Assembly: GCA_000989955.1 (NCBI GenBank)
Contig: LBTE01000010.1
Span: forward strand, 1 to 39,383
Reading direction: 5' to 3'
DNA length: 39,383 bases
Origin: a candidate division TM6 bacterium GW2011_GWF2_37_49
GTDB lineage: Bacteria > Babelota > Babeliae > Babelales > RVW-14
The notes beneath the pieces were generated by a model. It was not told the origin of the DNA and searched no databases. It saw only the letters and a list, made by a program, of their open reading frames with translations. Each line of letters begins with the position of its first letter. The first letter of the stretch is position 1. Position numbers and translations under genes: made by a program. Positions 17,440-25,389 of this stretch are shown here, one piece after another.

Positions 17440-18519
17440 TTATGATTGAAATACAACTGTCCATGGCTCAATCGACTTATTTTCTTTAGCAAGCTTATCA
17501 GTATAAGCAATAATTATTCCATTTTCTAAACATACTGCAATTTGCGTATCATCTGGACCAATTGCTACATGACATGGCAGACTTCCAACGTTGAACTCAT
17601 GGATACACGTTTTTGATTCTACATCCCAGAAACTGATAACCTTTTCACTTTCAGCCGGAGTTTTGTTTGGTTGTTGTCGATACCCTGCCGTAATTATTCG
17701 TTTACCATCCGCAGTTATTGCTATTGATGTTATAGTTTGATTGGTACCAATTATGCAAATCCACTCTTTGGTTATAGGATTGTAAATCCTAATTTCATCA
17801 AGGCTAGGGCTGTTGCTGCTGATTTGTGTAGGATTTGCACAAGCAATTAAACCATCTCGGTTTATTGTTTGAGTTGATACGCAATAAAAAGGATAATCAA
17901 ACGAGCCAATTGTTGCCTCTAACCTGTCAACCGATTTAGCATATTCTGGATTTTCAAGATCTGATTTTATAAATGTAATATTTGTTTTATAACCTCTTTT
18001 GCTCTTGCTACGTAGGCTTTGGTGTTGCACTAATATTTGTTTGCTATCTGGAGTGAATGTTGCTGCATTTACGACAAGATTTGATCCATAAAACCATAGC
18101 GTTTTTAGTAAAGTATTCCAGATTGCAACATGCATACCTCCGTCAAATATGGCTGCTACGTGGTTTCCATCAGGGCTTATTGCCACATTTTGTATAATCG
18201 ACTTATGTCCAGGGAATCTTTCTTGTAAAATTGAAGCATTTTGTATCAACATTGTTTGTCTGAGTGGGTTTGTATTTTGTAACAACCATGATCTAATCGT
18301 TATATCAAATTTTTCATTGCGTGCGATTGTCGCAAATACACATGTACCATCATCACTGAATACGATTGTTGGTACTATTCTTTGATAATATTCTGTATTG
18401 ATCATTACACCAATGTTTTGATTTAACCCGCTAGGGGCCGTTGCTGCCGGATGTAAATTTGTTACATAAAATAATGCGCTTACAGATAATACATTTATTG
18501 CTACCTTTTTTATATTCAT
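17440..18519 (-). CDS. Exported WD40-like beta-propeller protein
   Basis: 359 residues; AAGGAG precedes the ATG. A signal peptide (INVLSVSALFYVTNL) is followed by repeated blade-like units: VFSDDGTCVFAT, VAISPDGNHVAA, ATFTPDSKQILV, IAITADGKRIIT, VAIGPDDTQIAV, with WD-type strand ends such as ISFWDVES. This is typical of WD40 or similar propellers that act as protein-binding scaffolds. Partner and process are unknown. It is the last gene of the minus-strand run VOC-methyltransferase-AlkD-propeller, 22 bp after the AlkD gene. Confidence 0.8.
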   Translation of the reverse strand: MNIKKVAINVLSVSALFYVTNLHPAATAPSGLNQNIGVMINTEYYQRIVPTIVFSDDGTCVFATIARNEKFDITIRSWLLQNTNPLRQTMLIQNASILQERFPGHKSIIQNVAISPDGNHVAAIFDGGMHVAIWNTLLKTLWFYGSNLVVNAATFTPDSKQILVQHQSLRSKSKRGYKTNITFIKSDLENPEYAKSVDRLEATIGSFDYPFYCVSTQTINRDGLIACANPTQISSNSPSLDEIRIYNPITKEWICIIGTNQTITSIAITADGKRIITAGYRQQPNKTPAESEKVISFWDVESKTCIHEFNVGSLPCHVAIGPDDTQIAVCLENGIIIAYTDKLAKENKSIEPWTVVFQS

Positions 18520-18541
18520 GACTTCTCCTTTTTTATTTTTA

Positions 18542-19243
18542 TTACAGCACTGATCGATTTTTTGCCTGCAAAAAATACATTCTCTCTTCGTCCGTCAGAT
18601 GTTCAATTGCGTATCTTAACATTGTGCGAGGTATTGTTGAAGCATGTTTTTCAAGGAAAGTTATTAAAATGTTTTGTGAGCAGCGCATTCCAATCTCTCG
18701 TAACATCCATCCTACAGCCTTGTGTATTAAATCATGCTTGTCATTCATGAGAACTTGTGCAAGCTTTAGCGTATGCTCGGATTGTCCTTGTTTGATAAAC
18801 GCGTATGTTGAAACCATCGCAATCCGCCGCTCCCACAAAACATTTGACTCTGCCAACTTATAAAGAATAGAACAGTCTTTATTTCGCAAGAAATTGCCAA
18901 CAATGATTGGAGCTGAAAGGTCGACCAGATCCCAGTTATTAATAAAGGTTGTTTTTTTAAGGTATAGATCGTACATTTGCTCTGGCAATGTTTTGGATTG
19001 AAAGACCATTATCAATAAAGCGCAAAGCCTAACCTCGTGTACTTCATGTGCTATCATTTTTTCAAGATCTGCGATGTCTAGATGTTTGTAGGTTTTAGCA
19101 ACATTTCTAATTGATGGAACGGTGGCGCCCAAGAATATATCGCCTTCCGCGTATTGTCCAACACCTGTTTTAAAAAATCGTTGTAAACGTTGGGCTTTTT
19201 CCGGTGAGCCTAGTAATTTTACATCATTAATAATGTTATTCAT
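18542..19243 (-). CDS. AlkD-like DNA alkylation repair glycosylase
   Basis: 233 residues of all-helical HEAT-like repeats. Family blocks are clear: GVGQYAEGDIFLGATVP, HEVHEVRLCAL, NNWDLVDLSAP (with the conserved Trp and Asp), LWERRIAMVSTYAFI, KAVGWMLREIG and PRTMLRYAIEHL. AlkD enzymes remove N3- and N7-alkylated purines without base flipping. It lies 16 bp after the methyltransferase gene, in a run of four same-strand genes. Confidence 0.9.
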   Translation of the reverse strand: MNNIINDVKLLGSPEKAQRLQRFFKTGVGQYAEGDIFLGATVPSIRNVAKTYKHLDIADLEKMIAHEVHEVRLCALLIMVFQSKTLPEQMYDLYLKKTTFINNWDLVDLSAPIIVGNFLRNKDCSILYKLAESNVLWERRIAMVSTYAFIKQGQSEHTLKLAQVLMNDKHDLIHKAVGWMLREIGMRCSQNILITFLEKHASTIPRTMLRYAIEHLTDEERMYFLQAKNRSVL

Positions 19244-19259
19244 GTCTGGCTCTAGCCGC

Positions 19260-19967
19260 TTAGCTTGGCTTGGTAAATGTTATGATGTACAGCTCATCAT
19301 TTTTGGTTAAATAACTAAGTTTAATGTCTAACATTTCTTTGGACACCAAGTCAACTGGCGGAACAATAACTTCATCTCGATTTTGGAAAAATCTTTTGGC
19401 AATCGGTGTGTTTTCCCACTCTTTTGCGACTTTCTCTGTTTCGTCGGCGATTAAAAATCTTGTTCCAGGTTTGGCGACCCTTATCATCTCTTTGATTGCC
19501 TGCGCCCTGTCATTAAAAAAATTAATTCCGCCGATGTGAAAGACTACGTCAAATGTCTCATCCTGAAAGGGTAAATTTTCGGCCATGCCATGAACGAGTG
19601 TTATTTTGCGGGTTTTGCTATGTCTCTTGAGGCACTGTTTTAGCATGCCCAGCGATATATCAAGCCCGTAAAAATCGATATCTTTGGGCAGATCGTTTAA
19701 ATTGTCTCCGGTGCCAACTGATACCTCCAACACCCTGTCGCCAGGCTTTATTCCAAGATCCGCGATGTATTGAAGCAGTGGGTTTACATAACCCTTTTTA
19801 AACAACGTATAAAAAAATACCATGATCTTTTGAATTGGGGTGTAATACTTTGCAAAACCGTCGTACAACCCTTGATACCGTTTATTCCTGCCAACAACCT
19901 CGCTATCAGCCAACGATTTGACGATGTTATCGGTTACTGGGAATTGTGTTTTAAATACTTTATCCAT
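19260..19967 (-). CDS. Class I SAM-dependent methyltransferase
   Basis: 235 residues. SAM-binding motif I is VLEVSVGTGDNL, followed by DFYGLDIS (motif II acidic residue), the AENLPFQDETFDVV segment and a family-11/UbiE-type post-motif with VAKPGTRFLI. The substrate cannot be told. A quinone or small-molecule methyltransferase is as likely as any. It sits 12 bp after the VOC protein gene and 16 bp before the AlkD gene. Confidence 0.85.
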   Translation of the reverse strand: MDKVFKTQFPVTDNIVKSLADSEVVGRNKRYQGLYDGFAKYYTPIQKIMVFFYTLFKKGYVNPLLQYIADLGIKPGDRVLEVSVGTGDNLNDLPKDIDFYGLDISLGMLKQCLKRHSKTRKITLVHGMAENLPFQDETFDVVFHIGGINFFNDRAQAIKEMIRVAKPGTRFLIADETEKVAKEWENTPIAKRFFQNRDEVIVPPVDLVSKEMLDIKLSYLTKNDELYIITFTKPS

Positions 19968-19979
19968 GTTGATCTTTTA

Positions 19980-20351
19980 TTATTCCTCAACCAGCTGAAA
20001 CACGTTGCCATCCAGATCTTTGAAGTAAATCATTTTGGGTCCATTCGGAACAACAAAAACATCTCCGACAAACTCAACGCCCTTGTTTTTGAGTTCTGCG
20101 ATTGATTGGTCCAAATTGTCGACGGTAAACGTTACAACCGCATTGGCTCCAGGCTTTATATCGCATGGGTCTTGGTCGCAACTTTTTGCAACACCTAATA
20201 AACATCCTGCATCCGCGCCTTTAAATTCCGCCCATCCGAATTGCTCATTGCTTTCGCATAAATCGAGATTTAAAACATTTTTAAAAAAGTCGTTTGATTT
20301 TTTAAAATCAGAGACGGCTATCCATGCTAACCCAATCTTTTTGACTGTCAT
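19980..20351 (-). CDS. VOC (glyoxalase/bleomycin resistance) family protein
   Basis: 123 residues from the ATG at 20351, chosen for AAGGA in front; a longer frame upstream is not conserved. The single VOC module has paired beta-alpha-beta-beta-beta halves: IGLAWIAVSDFKKSNDFF at the start, and VVTFTVDNLDQSIAELKNKG plus YFKDLDGNVFQLVE at the end. The C-terminal Glu is a usual metal ligand. The substrate is unknown. First gene of a four-gene minus-strand run. Confidence 0.85.
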   Translation of the reverse strand: MTVKKIGLAWIAVSDFKKSNDFFKNVLNLDLCESNEQFGWAEFKGADAGCLLGVAKSCDQDPCDIKPGANAVVTFTVDNLDQSIAELKNKGVEFVGDVFVVPNGPKMIYFKDLDGNVFQLVEE

Positions 20352-20465
20352 TTTTATTCCTTCGTTAAGATTTTTATAAAACATATCGTTTGGGGTATTT
20401 TTGCACAAAAATTTGGCTTAGTCAAAGTTGTGATTCATCGCATTATACATTCATGGTATATGTTT

Positions 20466-20590
20466 AAAACTATCTCTGGATCGATTATAATAAGAAAATT
20501 GTAATTTTTTAGATGCGGCCTGCAAGCAACGATCTGATCGTGGCTATCGAATAGCTTTTATAAAAATTGCAAAAAGTCAATTATTTGCAA
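20466..20590 (+). repeat. Dispersed coding-relic repeat, copy E
   Basis: LWIDYN is followed, after an internal deletion and frame change, by FLDAACKQRSDRGYRIAF and IKIAKSQL. This matches the second half of the family consensus, without the stop codon found after GY in copies B and C. It lies in the gap between the VOC gene and the ankyrin gene, just upstream of the latter's promoter. Confidence 0.5.
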
Positions 20591-20646
20591 TTTATGTTTA
20601 GTGTATGGATGTCTTTATTCATTGGGACAACTCATTCTGCATGCTT

Positions 20647-20675
20647 TTGACGGTTAGTATAAGTATGTATATATT
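20647..20675 (+). promoter_or_regulatory. Promoter of the ankyrin-repeat gene
   Basis: TTGACG (20647-20652), 17-bp spacer, TATATT (20670-20675). The expected transcription start leaves a leader of about 47 bases before the ATG at 20729. Confidence 0.65.
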
Positions 20676-20728
20676 AATAACTAGTGGGCGTGGATTTAAT
20701 TTTTATTTTATATTTAGGGACGTTTTTG

Positions 20729-21805
20729 ATGAAAAAATATTTTATTTTGATCTTGTTGTTTGTATCTTTGTGTGGCTTTAATTCGGTAATTTGCATGGAA
20801 GACGATGAAGAAGCTGCTTGTGGATCTCCTGTTCGCGCCCCTCTGGCTGATATAACTCATTTGCATGTAATAATACCAGAACCAACAACTTCAGTAAGTT
20901 TATCTTTACCTTTTCCGTCGCAAAGTCCTTTGCCAAGCCCAGGGCCTGCAGTTTCTATTTTGTCGAATCCGGACGATTTTTTCATTTTTGGCCCATCTAA
21001 CAAAAAAATGTGCTCCGAACTGAATGTCGTTGCTAGAGAGCCTTATATATTCCAATTTTTAAGAGAATCATTTTTTAATGAAGATGCGTTGATAAAAATA
21101 ATTTATGAAGAGCCGGGGGTGTTGTTATCTCGCAATTCTGATGGATTAACACCGTTGCATCATTTGATATACGAAGGGCTTTATAAGCCAGAAAAACGAG
21201 TTTATGCTATAAAACGTATATTGATAGCATTATCTGACATGGAGCGTGGGCAATATTTTGATGATGTTTCGGAATTTGTTAAAGAAGCGTTAAATGCCAA
21301 AATTGAAAAAAATGGATATACGCCTCTTCACGTTGCAGTTTCTGCTGCTTGTTTAAATAGCTTTAAAATGGGGTCATTTTTTAAAGCTATTATTGAGATG
21401 TTAATTAACAATAAACATACTGATCTTAAAGCCTTAACAAATAACAATGAAACGGCTTTAGATAAGGCTTTATCTTATGCATTAAATTCTAAAAATTATT
21501 ATGCTTATAATCTTGCTAAGTTACTTGTTTCACACGGCGTAACTCTTGGTGTCGATGTTTTAGCCCAATCGCACGGAATAGAGCGAATGGTTGCAGACGG
21601 TGATTTAAGCCCAAAAGAAAAGCTTATTTTACAAATAAAACAAGAATTACAGATAGAAGCGAATATAGCCGCTAATCATGTATCGCATTCAAAAATTCAA
21701 ATATTTGAAGATGGGAAGATGGATATTGATAAGACTGTGCCATATCCTCCAGCTGATACTGAAACGTCCGAATTAATGCGGCAGTGGCTCAAGCAAATGA
21801 GATAG
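20729..21805 (+). CDS. Exported ankyrin-repeat protein
   Basis: 358 residues from the ATG at 20729, preceded by AGGGA. A signal peptide (YFILILLFVSLCGFNSVICM) is followed by an acidic stretch and a Pro/Ser-rich linker (residues about 55-80). Ankyrin units are then visible as NSDGLTPLHHLIYEG, KNGYTPLHVAVSAA and NNNETALDKALSYA, with degenerate helices between. Exported ankyrin proteins are common host-directed effectors in intracellular bacteria; that role here is inferred only from the architecture. Strong promoter upstream, hairpin downstream. Confidence 0.85.
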   Translation: MKKYFILILLFVSLCGFNSVICMEDDEEAACGSPVRAPLADITHLHVIIPEPTTSVSLSLPFPSQSPLPSPGPAVSILSNPDDFFIFGPSNKKMCSELNVVAREPYIFQFLRESFFNEDALIKIIYEEPGVLLSRNSDGLTPLHHLIYEGLYKPEKRVYAIKRILIALSDMERGQYFDDVSEFVKEALNAKIEKNGYTPLHVAVSAACLNSFKMGSFFKAIIEMLINNKHTDLKALTNNNETALDKALSYALNSKNYYAYNLAKLLVSHGVTLGVDVLAQSHGIERMVADGDLSPKEKLILQIKQELQIEANIAANHVSHSKIQIFEDGKMDIDKTVPYPPADTETSELMRQWLKQMR

Positions 21806-21820
21806 TTCAAAAGATCTTAA

Positions 21821-21861
21821 AAAGGGCATAATTTGAGCGAATAACTTAATTTATGCCCTTT
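21821..21861 (+). terminator. Stem-loop after the ankyrin gene
   Basis: A perfect 11-bp inverted repeat AAAGGGCATAA / TTATGCCCTTT with a 19-base loop, 16 bp after the stop codon. No U-run follows (GATCGG), so it is an imperfect terminator or a 3'-end stabiliser. Confidence 0.55.
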
Positions 21862-21873
21862 GATCGGCCTTTA

Positions 21874-21901
21874 TTGACATTTTGAATATAAATGTTAAGA
21901 T
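21874..21901 (+). promoter_or_regulatory. Candidate promoter of the His-leader/ABC importer operon
   Basis: Perfect -35 TTGACA (21874-21879), 16-bp spacer, weak -10 TAAGAT (21896-21901). The spacer carries TATAAATG seven bases after the -35 box, as at 13000. The transcript would start about 45 bases before the leader ORF. Confidence 0.5.
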
Positions 21902-21954
21902 TTAATTTGTTGATGGTAAAATTGTAGGAAATTCTGATTTTTAGGAGTTTTAAA

Positions 21955-22107
21955 ATGAACGGCAACATCGCCATTCAAAATTTATCAGGAAGCCTTGCCG
22001 CACCGGCTTGCTATTCTGATTTGGTTGCTTTAAATTCTTATTCTTTTGTTTCATATCTTTCTTGCGTTTCAAACGCACATCATCATCACCATCATCATTC
22101 AAACTAA
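21955..22107 (+). CDS. Putative histidine leader peptide (50 residues, seven consecutive His)
   Basis: A small ORF: AGGAG (21943-21947), seven-base spacing, ATG, 50 codons, TAA. Codons 42-48 are seven consecutive histidines (22078-22098; six CAT, one CAC), directly followed by Ser-Asn-stop; there is no other His in the peptide. This is the arrangement of the enterobacterial hisL leader peptide, which also has seven His near its end. A terminator-like hairpin starts 38 bases after the stop and a polar amino acid ABC importer begins at 22251. Inference: ribosome stalling when His-tRNA is short would permit transcription of the importer genes. Alternative: a small metal-binding His/Cys peptide (Cys 19 and Cys 37). 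Confidence 0.6.
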   Translation: MNGNIAIQNLSGSLAAPACYSDLVALNSYSFVSYLSCVSNAHHHHHHHSN

Positions 22108-22145
22108 TTTCTGCAGTTTTCGTTTTATAATTTTTTGTTTTGTTT

Positions 22146-22180
22146 TCAGGTTTTAAGCCTGACTTGTTTTTTGTATTTTT
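22146..22180 (+). terminator. Candidate attenuator hairpin with U-rich tail
   Basis: TCAGG (22146-22150) pairs with CCTGA (22158-22162), extended inward by a T-G pair, with loop TTTAA; the tail CTTGTTTTTTGTATTTTT follows. It sits between the His-leader stop and the first importer gene, so termination here would keep the importer off. Copies of both arm motifs (TCAGG at 21985, AAGCC at 21991, GGCTT near 22004) occur inside the leader ORF and could form competing pairs. The best pairing I can find just after the leader stop (CTG at 22111 with CAG at 22147) is weak, so the antiterminator is unproven. Confidence 0.5.
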
Positions 22181-22250
22181 ATTGTATTTAGCATGCATGT
22201 ATTGCGCGTTTTTGCGTAAACATCGTGCAAATTTATTTAAAGGAATAATT

Positions 22251-23051
22251 ATGTTTAAAAATATTAAATATATCTTCATTTCGGTAGTGGTTGCTGCATT
22301 TTTTGCGGTTAATTACTTTGTTTTTAAACCTGCCGAAAATAATAATGATGTTCTTGTTGTGGGAATGATGAGCGGTTGGGCTCCGTTTATGACCGTTAAT
22401 CAAAATGGTGAATTTGAGGGCTTTGATGTTGATGTTGCTCAAAAAATTGCGGACAAGCTTGGTAAACAGCTTGTTATAAAAGACTTTGGTTCTTTATCAA
22501 CATTGCTTGTGGCCATGCAGCAAAATAAGATCGATTTTGTGATGTCTGGGCTTGATATTACTACAAGCCGTCTGGCCATCATGGACATGGTTCCGTACAC
22601 GGGACAGGCGGTAAGATCATTTTATCTTCTTTTCTGGAACCAGCTTCCAGCCAGCGTTTCATCGATTCAAGACTTACAACAAATTGTAGATCCAGTCGTT
22701 TGCGTAGAGCCGGGTTCAGCGCAGGCAAAATATCTTGATCAGTTTAAATTCATTCAATCAAAGTCACTTTCGAAGATTGAAGACATGATTCTTGACGTAA
22801 AATATGGCAAATCTCTGGCGATGATTGTTGAGCCTAGAGTGGCTGAGCGATTTATCCGCAGCAATCCGGATCTTAAGAAATTGGAACTACCCCTGCCTGC
22901 TGATTTTCAGACTTTTGGCATGGGCATTGGTTTTGCCAAAAACAGCGCGTTGACCAAGAAAGTTGCAACCCTAATTCAAAATCTGCGTAGCGACGGCACG
23001 TTGGCCACTCTTGAAAGAAAATGGGAATTGGAAATTGGGGAGAAAAAATGA
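22251..23051 (+). CDS. Amino acid ABC importer, substrate-binding protein (family 3)
   Basis: 266 residues from the ATG at 22251 (AAAGGA upstream). One N-terminal hydrophobic segment acts as signal or anchor; there is no lipobox Cys. The SBP family 3 fold is clear: GMMSGWAPFMTVNQNGEFEG then DVDVAQKIADKLG, DFVMSGLDITTSR, VEPGSAQAK and the closing DGTLATLERKWE. This is the polar amino acid class (His, Gln, Arg/Lys). Its stop overlaps the permease start (ATGA). With the upstream His-run leader, histidine is the best guess for substrate. Confidence 0.9.
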   Translation: MFKNIKYIFISVVVAAFFAVNYFVFKPAENNNDVLVVGMMSGWAPFMTVNQNGEFEGFDVDVAQKIADKLGKQLVIKDFGSLSTLLVAMQQNKIDFVMSGLDITTSRLAIMDMVPYTGQAVRSFYLLFWNQLPASVSSIQDLQQIVDPVVCVEPGSAQAKYLDQFKFIQSKSLSKIEDMILDVKYGKSLAMIVEPRVAERFIRSNPDLKKLELPLPADFQTFGMGIGFAKNSALTKKVATLIQNLRSDGTLATLERKWELEIGEKK

Positions 23052-23701
23052 ACTCTGTAAATTTAATTTACGAATCTGCCCCGCTGCTTGCAAAAGCAGC
23101 GGGCACCACAATTCAACTTTGGCTAAGTGCTGCAATAATATCGTTGAGCTTAGGTGTTTTGTTTGGGGTTTTACGCAGCAGAAATGTTAGAATTACGTGG
23201 ATTTCAGAGTCTCTTGATTTTGTAACATTTGTTTTGCGAGGCATCCCATTTTATGTACAGCTTTTACTGGCTTATTTTGTTGTCCCTGATTTGATTGGCA
23301 TTAATCCGTCAGCATTTTCTTGCGCAATAATATCGCTTGGACTGTGTTCTGCTGCGTATATCAGCCAGATCGTTCGTGCGGGAATCAATGCCATTTCGCA
23401 GGGGCAGTGGGAAGCGGCGATTGTTCTGGGTTATTCCAAAATTCAGGCTTTGAAATATGTCATTATTCCGCAGGTTTTGCGCAATGTTTTGCCGTCGATT
23501 AACGGTGAACTGGATCAGCTTTTAAAGAGTACATCAATTATTTCGTCGATTGGGGTACTTGAATTAACACGGGCAGCGTTGAATATAATATCAATTCAAA
23601 TGCGGCCAATACCGGTTTATTTCGCAATAGCGGCAATATATTTGACGATGTCGACGGGGTTAAATCTTTTAACGACAAGTCTTGAACGGAGGTTGTCATG
23701 A
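23048..23701 (+). CDS. Amino acid ABC importer, permease
   Basis: 217 residues from the ATG at 23048, preceded by GGGGAG. It has about five membrane segments and the ABC-2-type coupling loop EAAIVLGYSKIQALKYVIIP, typical of HisM/HisQ/GlnP permeases. It overlaps the genes on both sides by four bases (ATGA), so the three subunits are translationally coupled. Only one permease gene is present, suggesting a homodimer. Confidence 0.92.
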   Translation: MNSVNLIYESAPLLAKAAGTTIQLWLSAAIISLSLGVLFGVLRSRNVRITWISESLDFVTFVLRGIPFYVQLLLAYFVVPDLIGINPSAFSCAIISLGLCSAAYISQIVRAGINAISQGQWEAAIVLGYSKIQALKYVIIPQVLRNVLPSINGELDQLLKSTSIISSIGVLELTRAALNIISIQMRPIPVYFAIAAIYLTMSTGLNLLTTSLERRLS

Positions 23702-24414
23702 TAAAAGTACAAAATTTATCTGTAAAAATATCTTCCGGACAACAAATTTTGAATAACGTGTCATGTTTGGCTCCGGCTGGACGAATTACCACATTGATTG
23801 GAAAAAGTGGGTCAGGCAAAACAACGTTATTAAGAACGATTGCACGATTAAATACGTTTGAGTGCCAGGGTAAAATTGAGATAGACGGAAAAAATATTGT
23901 TGCGCTTGGCAGCGTTGAACAGGCCTCATTGCTGGGTTTTGTTTTTCAGGACTTTAATTTATTTGAAAACATGACGGTTCTTGAAAATTGCATTCAACCA
24001 CTAATTGTGGTCAAAAAATTAAGCGCACAGGCCGCAAAGGAGATTGCGCTTGAAAAACTTTCAAGTTTGGGAATGGGCAATTTTTTATCTGCATACCATA
24101 AAAGCCTCTCTGGTGGCCAAAAACAACGTATTGCAATTGCTCGGGCGCTTTGCATGGGATCCAAAACACTTTTGCTCGATGAACCGACTTCGGCACTTGA
24201 TCCGGAAAATACCACAAATCTTGTTGCCTTGCTAAAAGGCCTGTGTGCTCAGGGAATTGCGATTTTGATTTCAAGTCAGGATATGACTTTTGTAAAAATG
24301 ATTTTGGATCGAGTTTATTTGGTTGATGAGGGTAAAATCACTGATTTTTTTGATTTAAATGAATCAGCCGAATTGTTGGAGGATAGCAGAATGTATAAAT
24401 TTTTGAACTTTTAA
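23698..24414 (+). CDS. Amino acid ABC importer, ATP-binding subunit
   Basis: 238 residues. Walker A GKSGSGKTT (residues 35-43), Q-loop FQDFNLFENM, signature LSGGQKQRIAIARAL, Walker B LLLDEPTSALD. The H-loop, normally THEM or THDM in HisP/GlnQ, reads SSQDM here, with Gln 194 (CAG) in place of the switch histidine. Everything else looks functional. It forms the last gene of the importer operon; the promoter of the next gene overlaps its 3' end. Confidence 0.93.
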   Translation: MIKVQNLSVKISSGQQILNNVSCLAPAGRITTLIGKSGSGKTTLLRTIARLNTFECQGKIEIDGKNIVALGSVEQASLLGFVFQDFNLFENMTVLENCIQPLIVVKKLSAQAAKEIALEKLSSLGMGNFLSAYHKSLSGGQKQRIAIARALCMGSKTLLLDEPTSALDPENTTNLVALLKGLCAQGIAILISSQDMTFVKMILDRVYLVDEGKITDFFDLNESAELLEDSRMYKFLNF

Positions 24415-24431
24415 ATTTTGTACATTATAAT
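24403..24431 (+). promoter_or_regulatory. Promoter of the gene at 24485
   Basis: TTGAAC (24403-24408), exact 17-bp spacer, perfect TATAAT (24426-24431). It starts within the last codons of the ABC ATPase gene and separates the next gene from the importer operon. Confidence 0.7.
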
Positions 24432-24484
24432 CTGCCAGATGAGTTATTATTAAGTTGTAGGCCAACCAAGCAATGCGAGGGAAG

Positions 24485-25339
24485 ATGTTTAAGAAATTTT
24501 TATTAATATTGTTGTTAGCCATATCGCATAACCAATTTTGTTGTGCGATGGAGCCTGATTCTGGCTATGAAGATGAATATATGGCTAGCCCTGAAGGTGA
24601 AAGTACGGTAACCATGCCTGATACAGACAGACTAGCGCAATATTTTTCAGAATTTGGCTTAGCACATTTTGCAGAAAAAACTTTGCTTATAAAAGAAATG
24701 GCAGGCAGAGAGTTGCATCCATCTGCGATAGAAGAAGCTGTTGCTAGTGCTATTTCTAGTTATGCAGAAGCCTTTAAATATAAGCCGGAAAACAAACGCG
24801 TACGCAGGTTGCCTTGCCTAGAAAATATTAAACCTTGCATTAATAAAATAATGGAAGACCAAGGTAAAAGGTCGTCCATGGCCTTAATAGACGCGTCTAT
24901 GTCAGTGATTAGGTCGTGGGAAGATGTAAGTCCGTTTGCAGGACGTGTAGTGGCCTACAGATCAGCTTCAGCTGATCTAACCGATGAACGTCCATATTTT
25001 GTACATAGGAAAATCGTCGATGGAAATCCTATAAATTCGGATGTTTCGCTTAGGTATGGATATATTGAGCCATCGGGAGGTTCTTTGTATTTCGATGGAG
25101 AGACAGGGTATATTATGGCGCGGTTGATGTCTCAAGGAGCATGTGGCGGAATGTCTGTGCTTGTAGGTTCGAGGATTCAACAAGGACTTTTCATAAGGCT
25201 TGCAACTATTGAAGAAATATATCAAATAGCCGACGCAATAAGTTCTGGTGATGCGATATTTCAAACTATTCCTACAAGCGATGTATTTATGATACTGCAA
25301 AGAGAGTTAAAAAGTATCTCGCCAACGTGGCCTATGTAG
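24485..25339 (+). CDS. Exported protein of unknown function
   Basis: 284 residues from the ATG at 24485, preceded by GAGGGAAG; an ATG four codons earlier is less well placed. A signal peptide (KFLLILLLAISHNQFCCA) is followed by an acidic stretch (SGYEDEYM). The remaining domain (about residues 45-284) is mixed, with a Gly-rich segment EPSGGSLYFDGETGY and QGACGGMSVLVGSR. No family recognised. It ends 51 bp before the adenosine deaminase ATG, so the two could share a transcript. Confidence 0.7.
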   Translation: MFKKFLLILLLAISHNQFCCAMEPDSGYEDEYMASPEGESTVTMPDTDRLAQYFSEFGLAHFAEKTLLIKEMAGRELHPSAIEEAVASAISSYAEAFKYKPENKRVRRLPCLENIKPCINKIMEDQGKRSSMALIDASMSVIRSWEDVSPFAGRVVAYRSASADLTDERPYFVHRKIVDGNPINSDVSLRYGYIEPSGGSLYFDGETGYIMARLMSQGACGGMSVLVGSRIQQGLFIRLATIEEIYQIADAISSGDAIFQTIPTSDVFMILQRELKSISPTWPM

Positions 25340-25389
25340 CGAGTTATTGTGCAGAATCTGTACAGAAAATTATTGGAGATTGGAAAGTG

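Noticed and set aside
21950..22279. 109-codon minus-strand ORF opposite the His leader
   Set aside because: Lys/Asn-rich low-complexity reading of AT-rich DNA without ribosome site; the plus-strand ORF has a good one.
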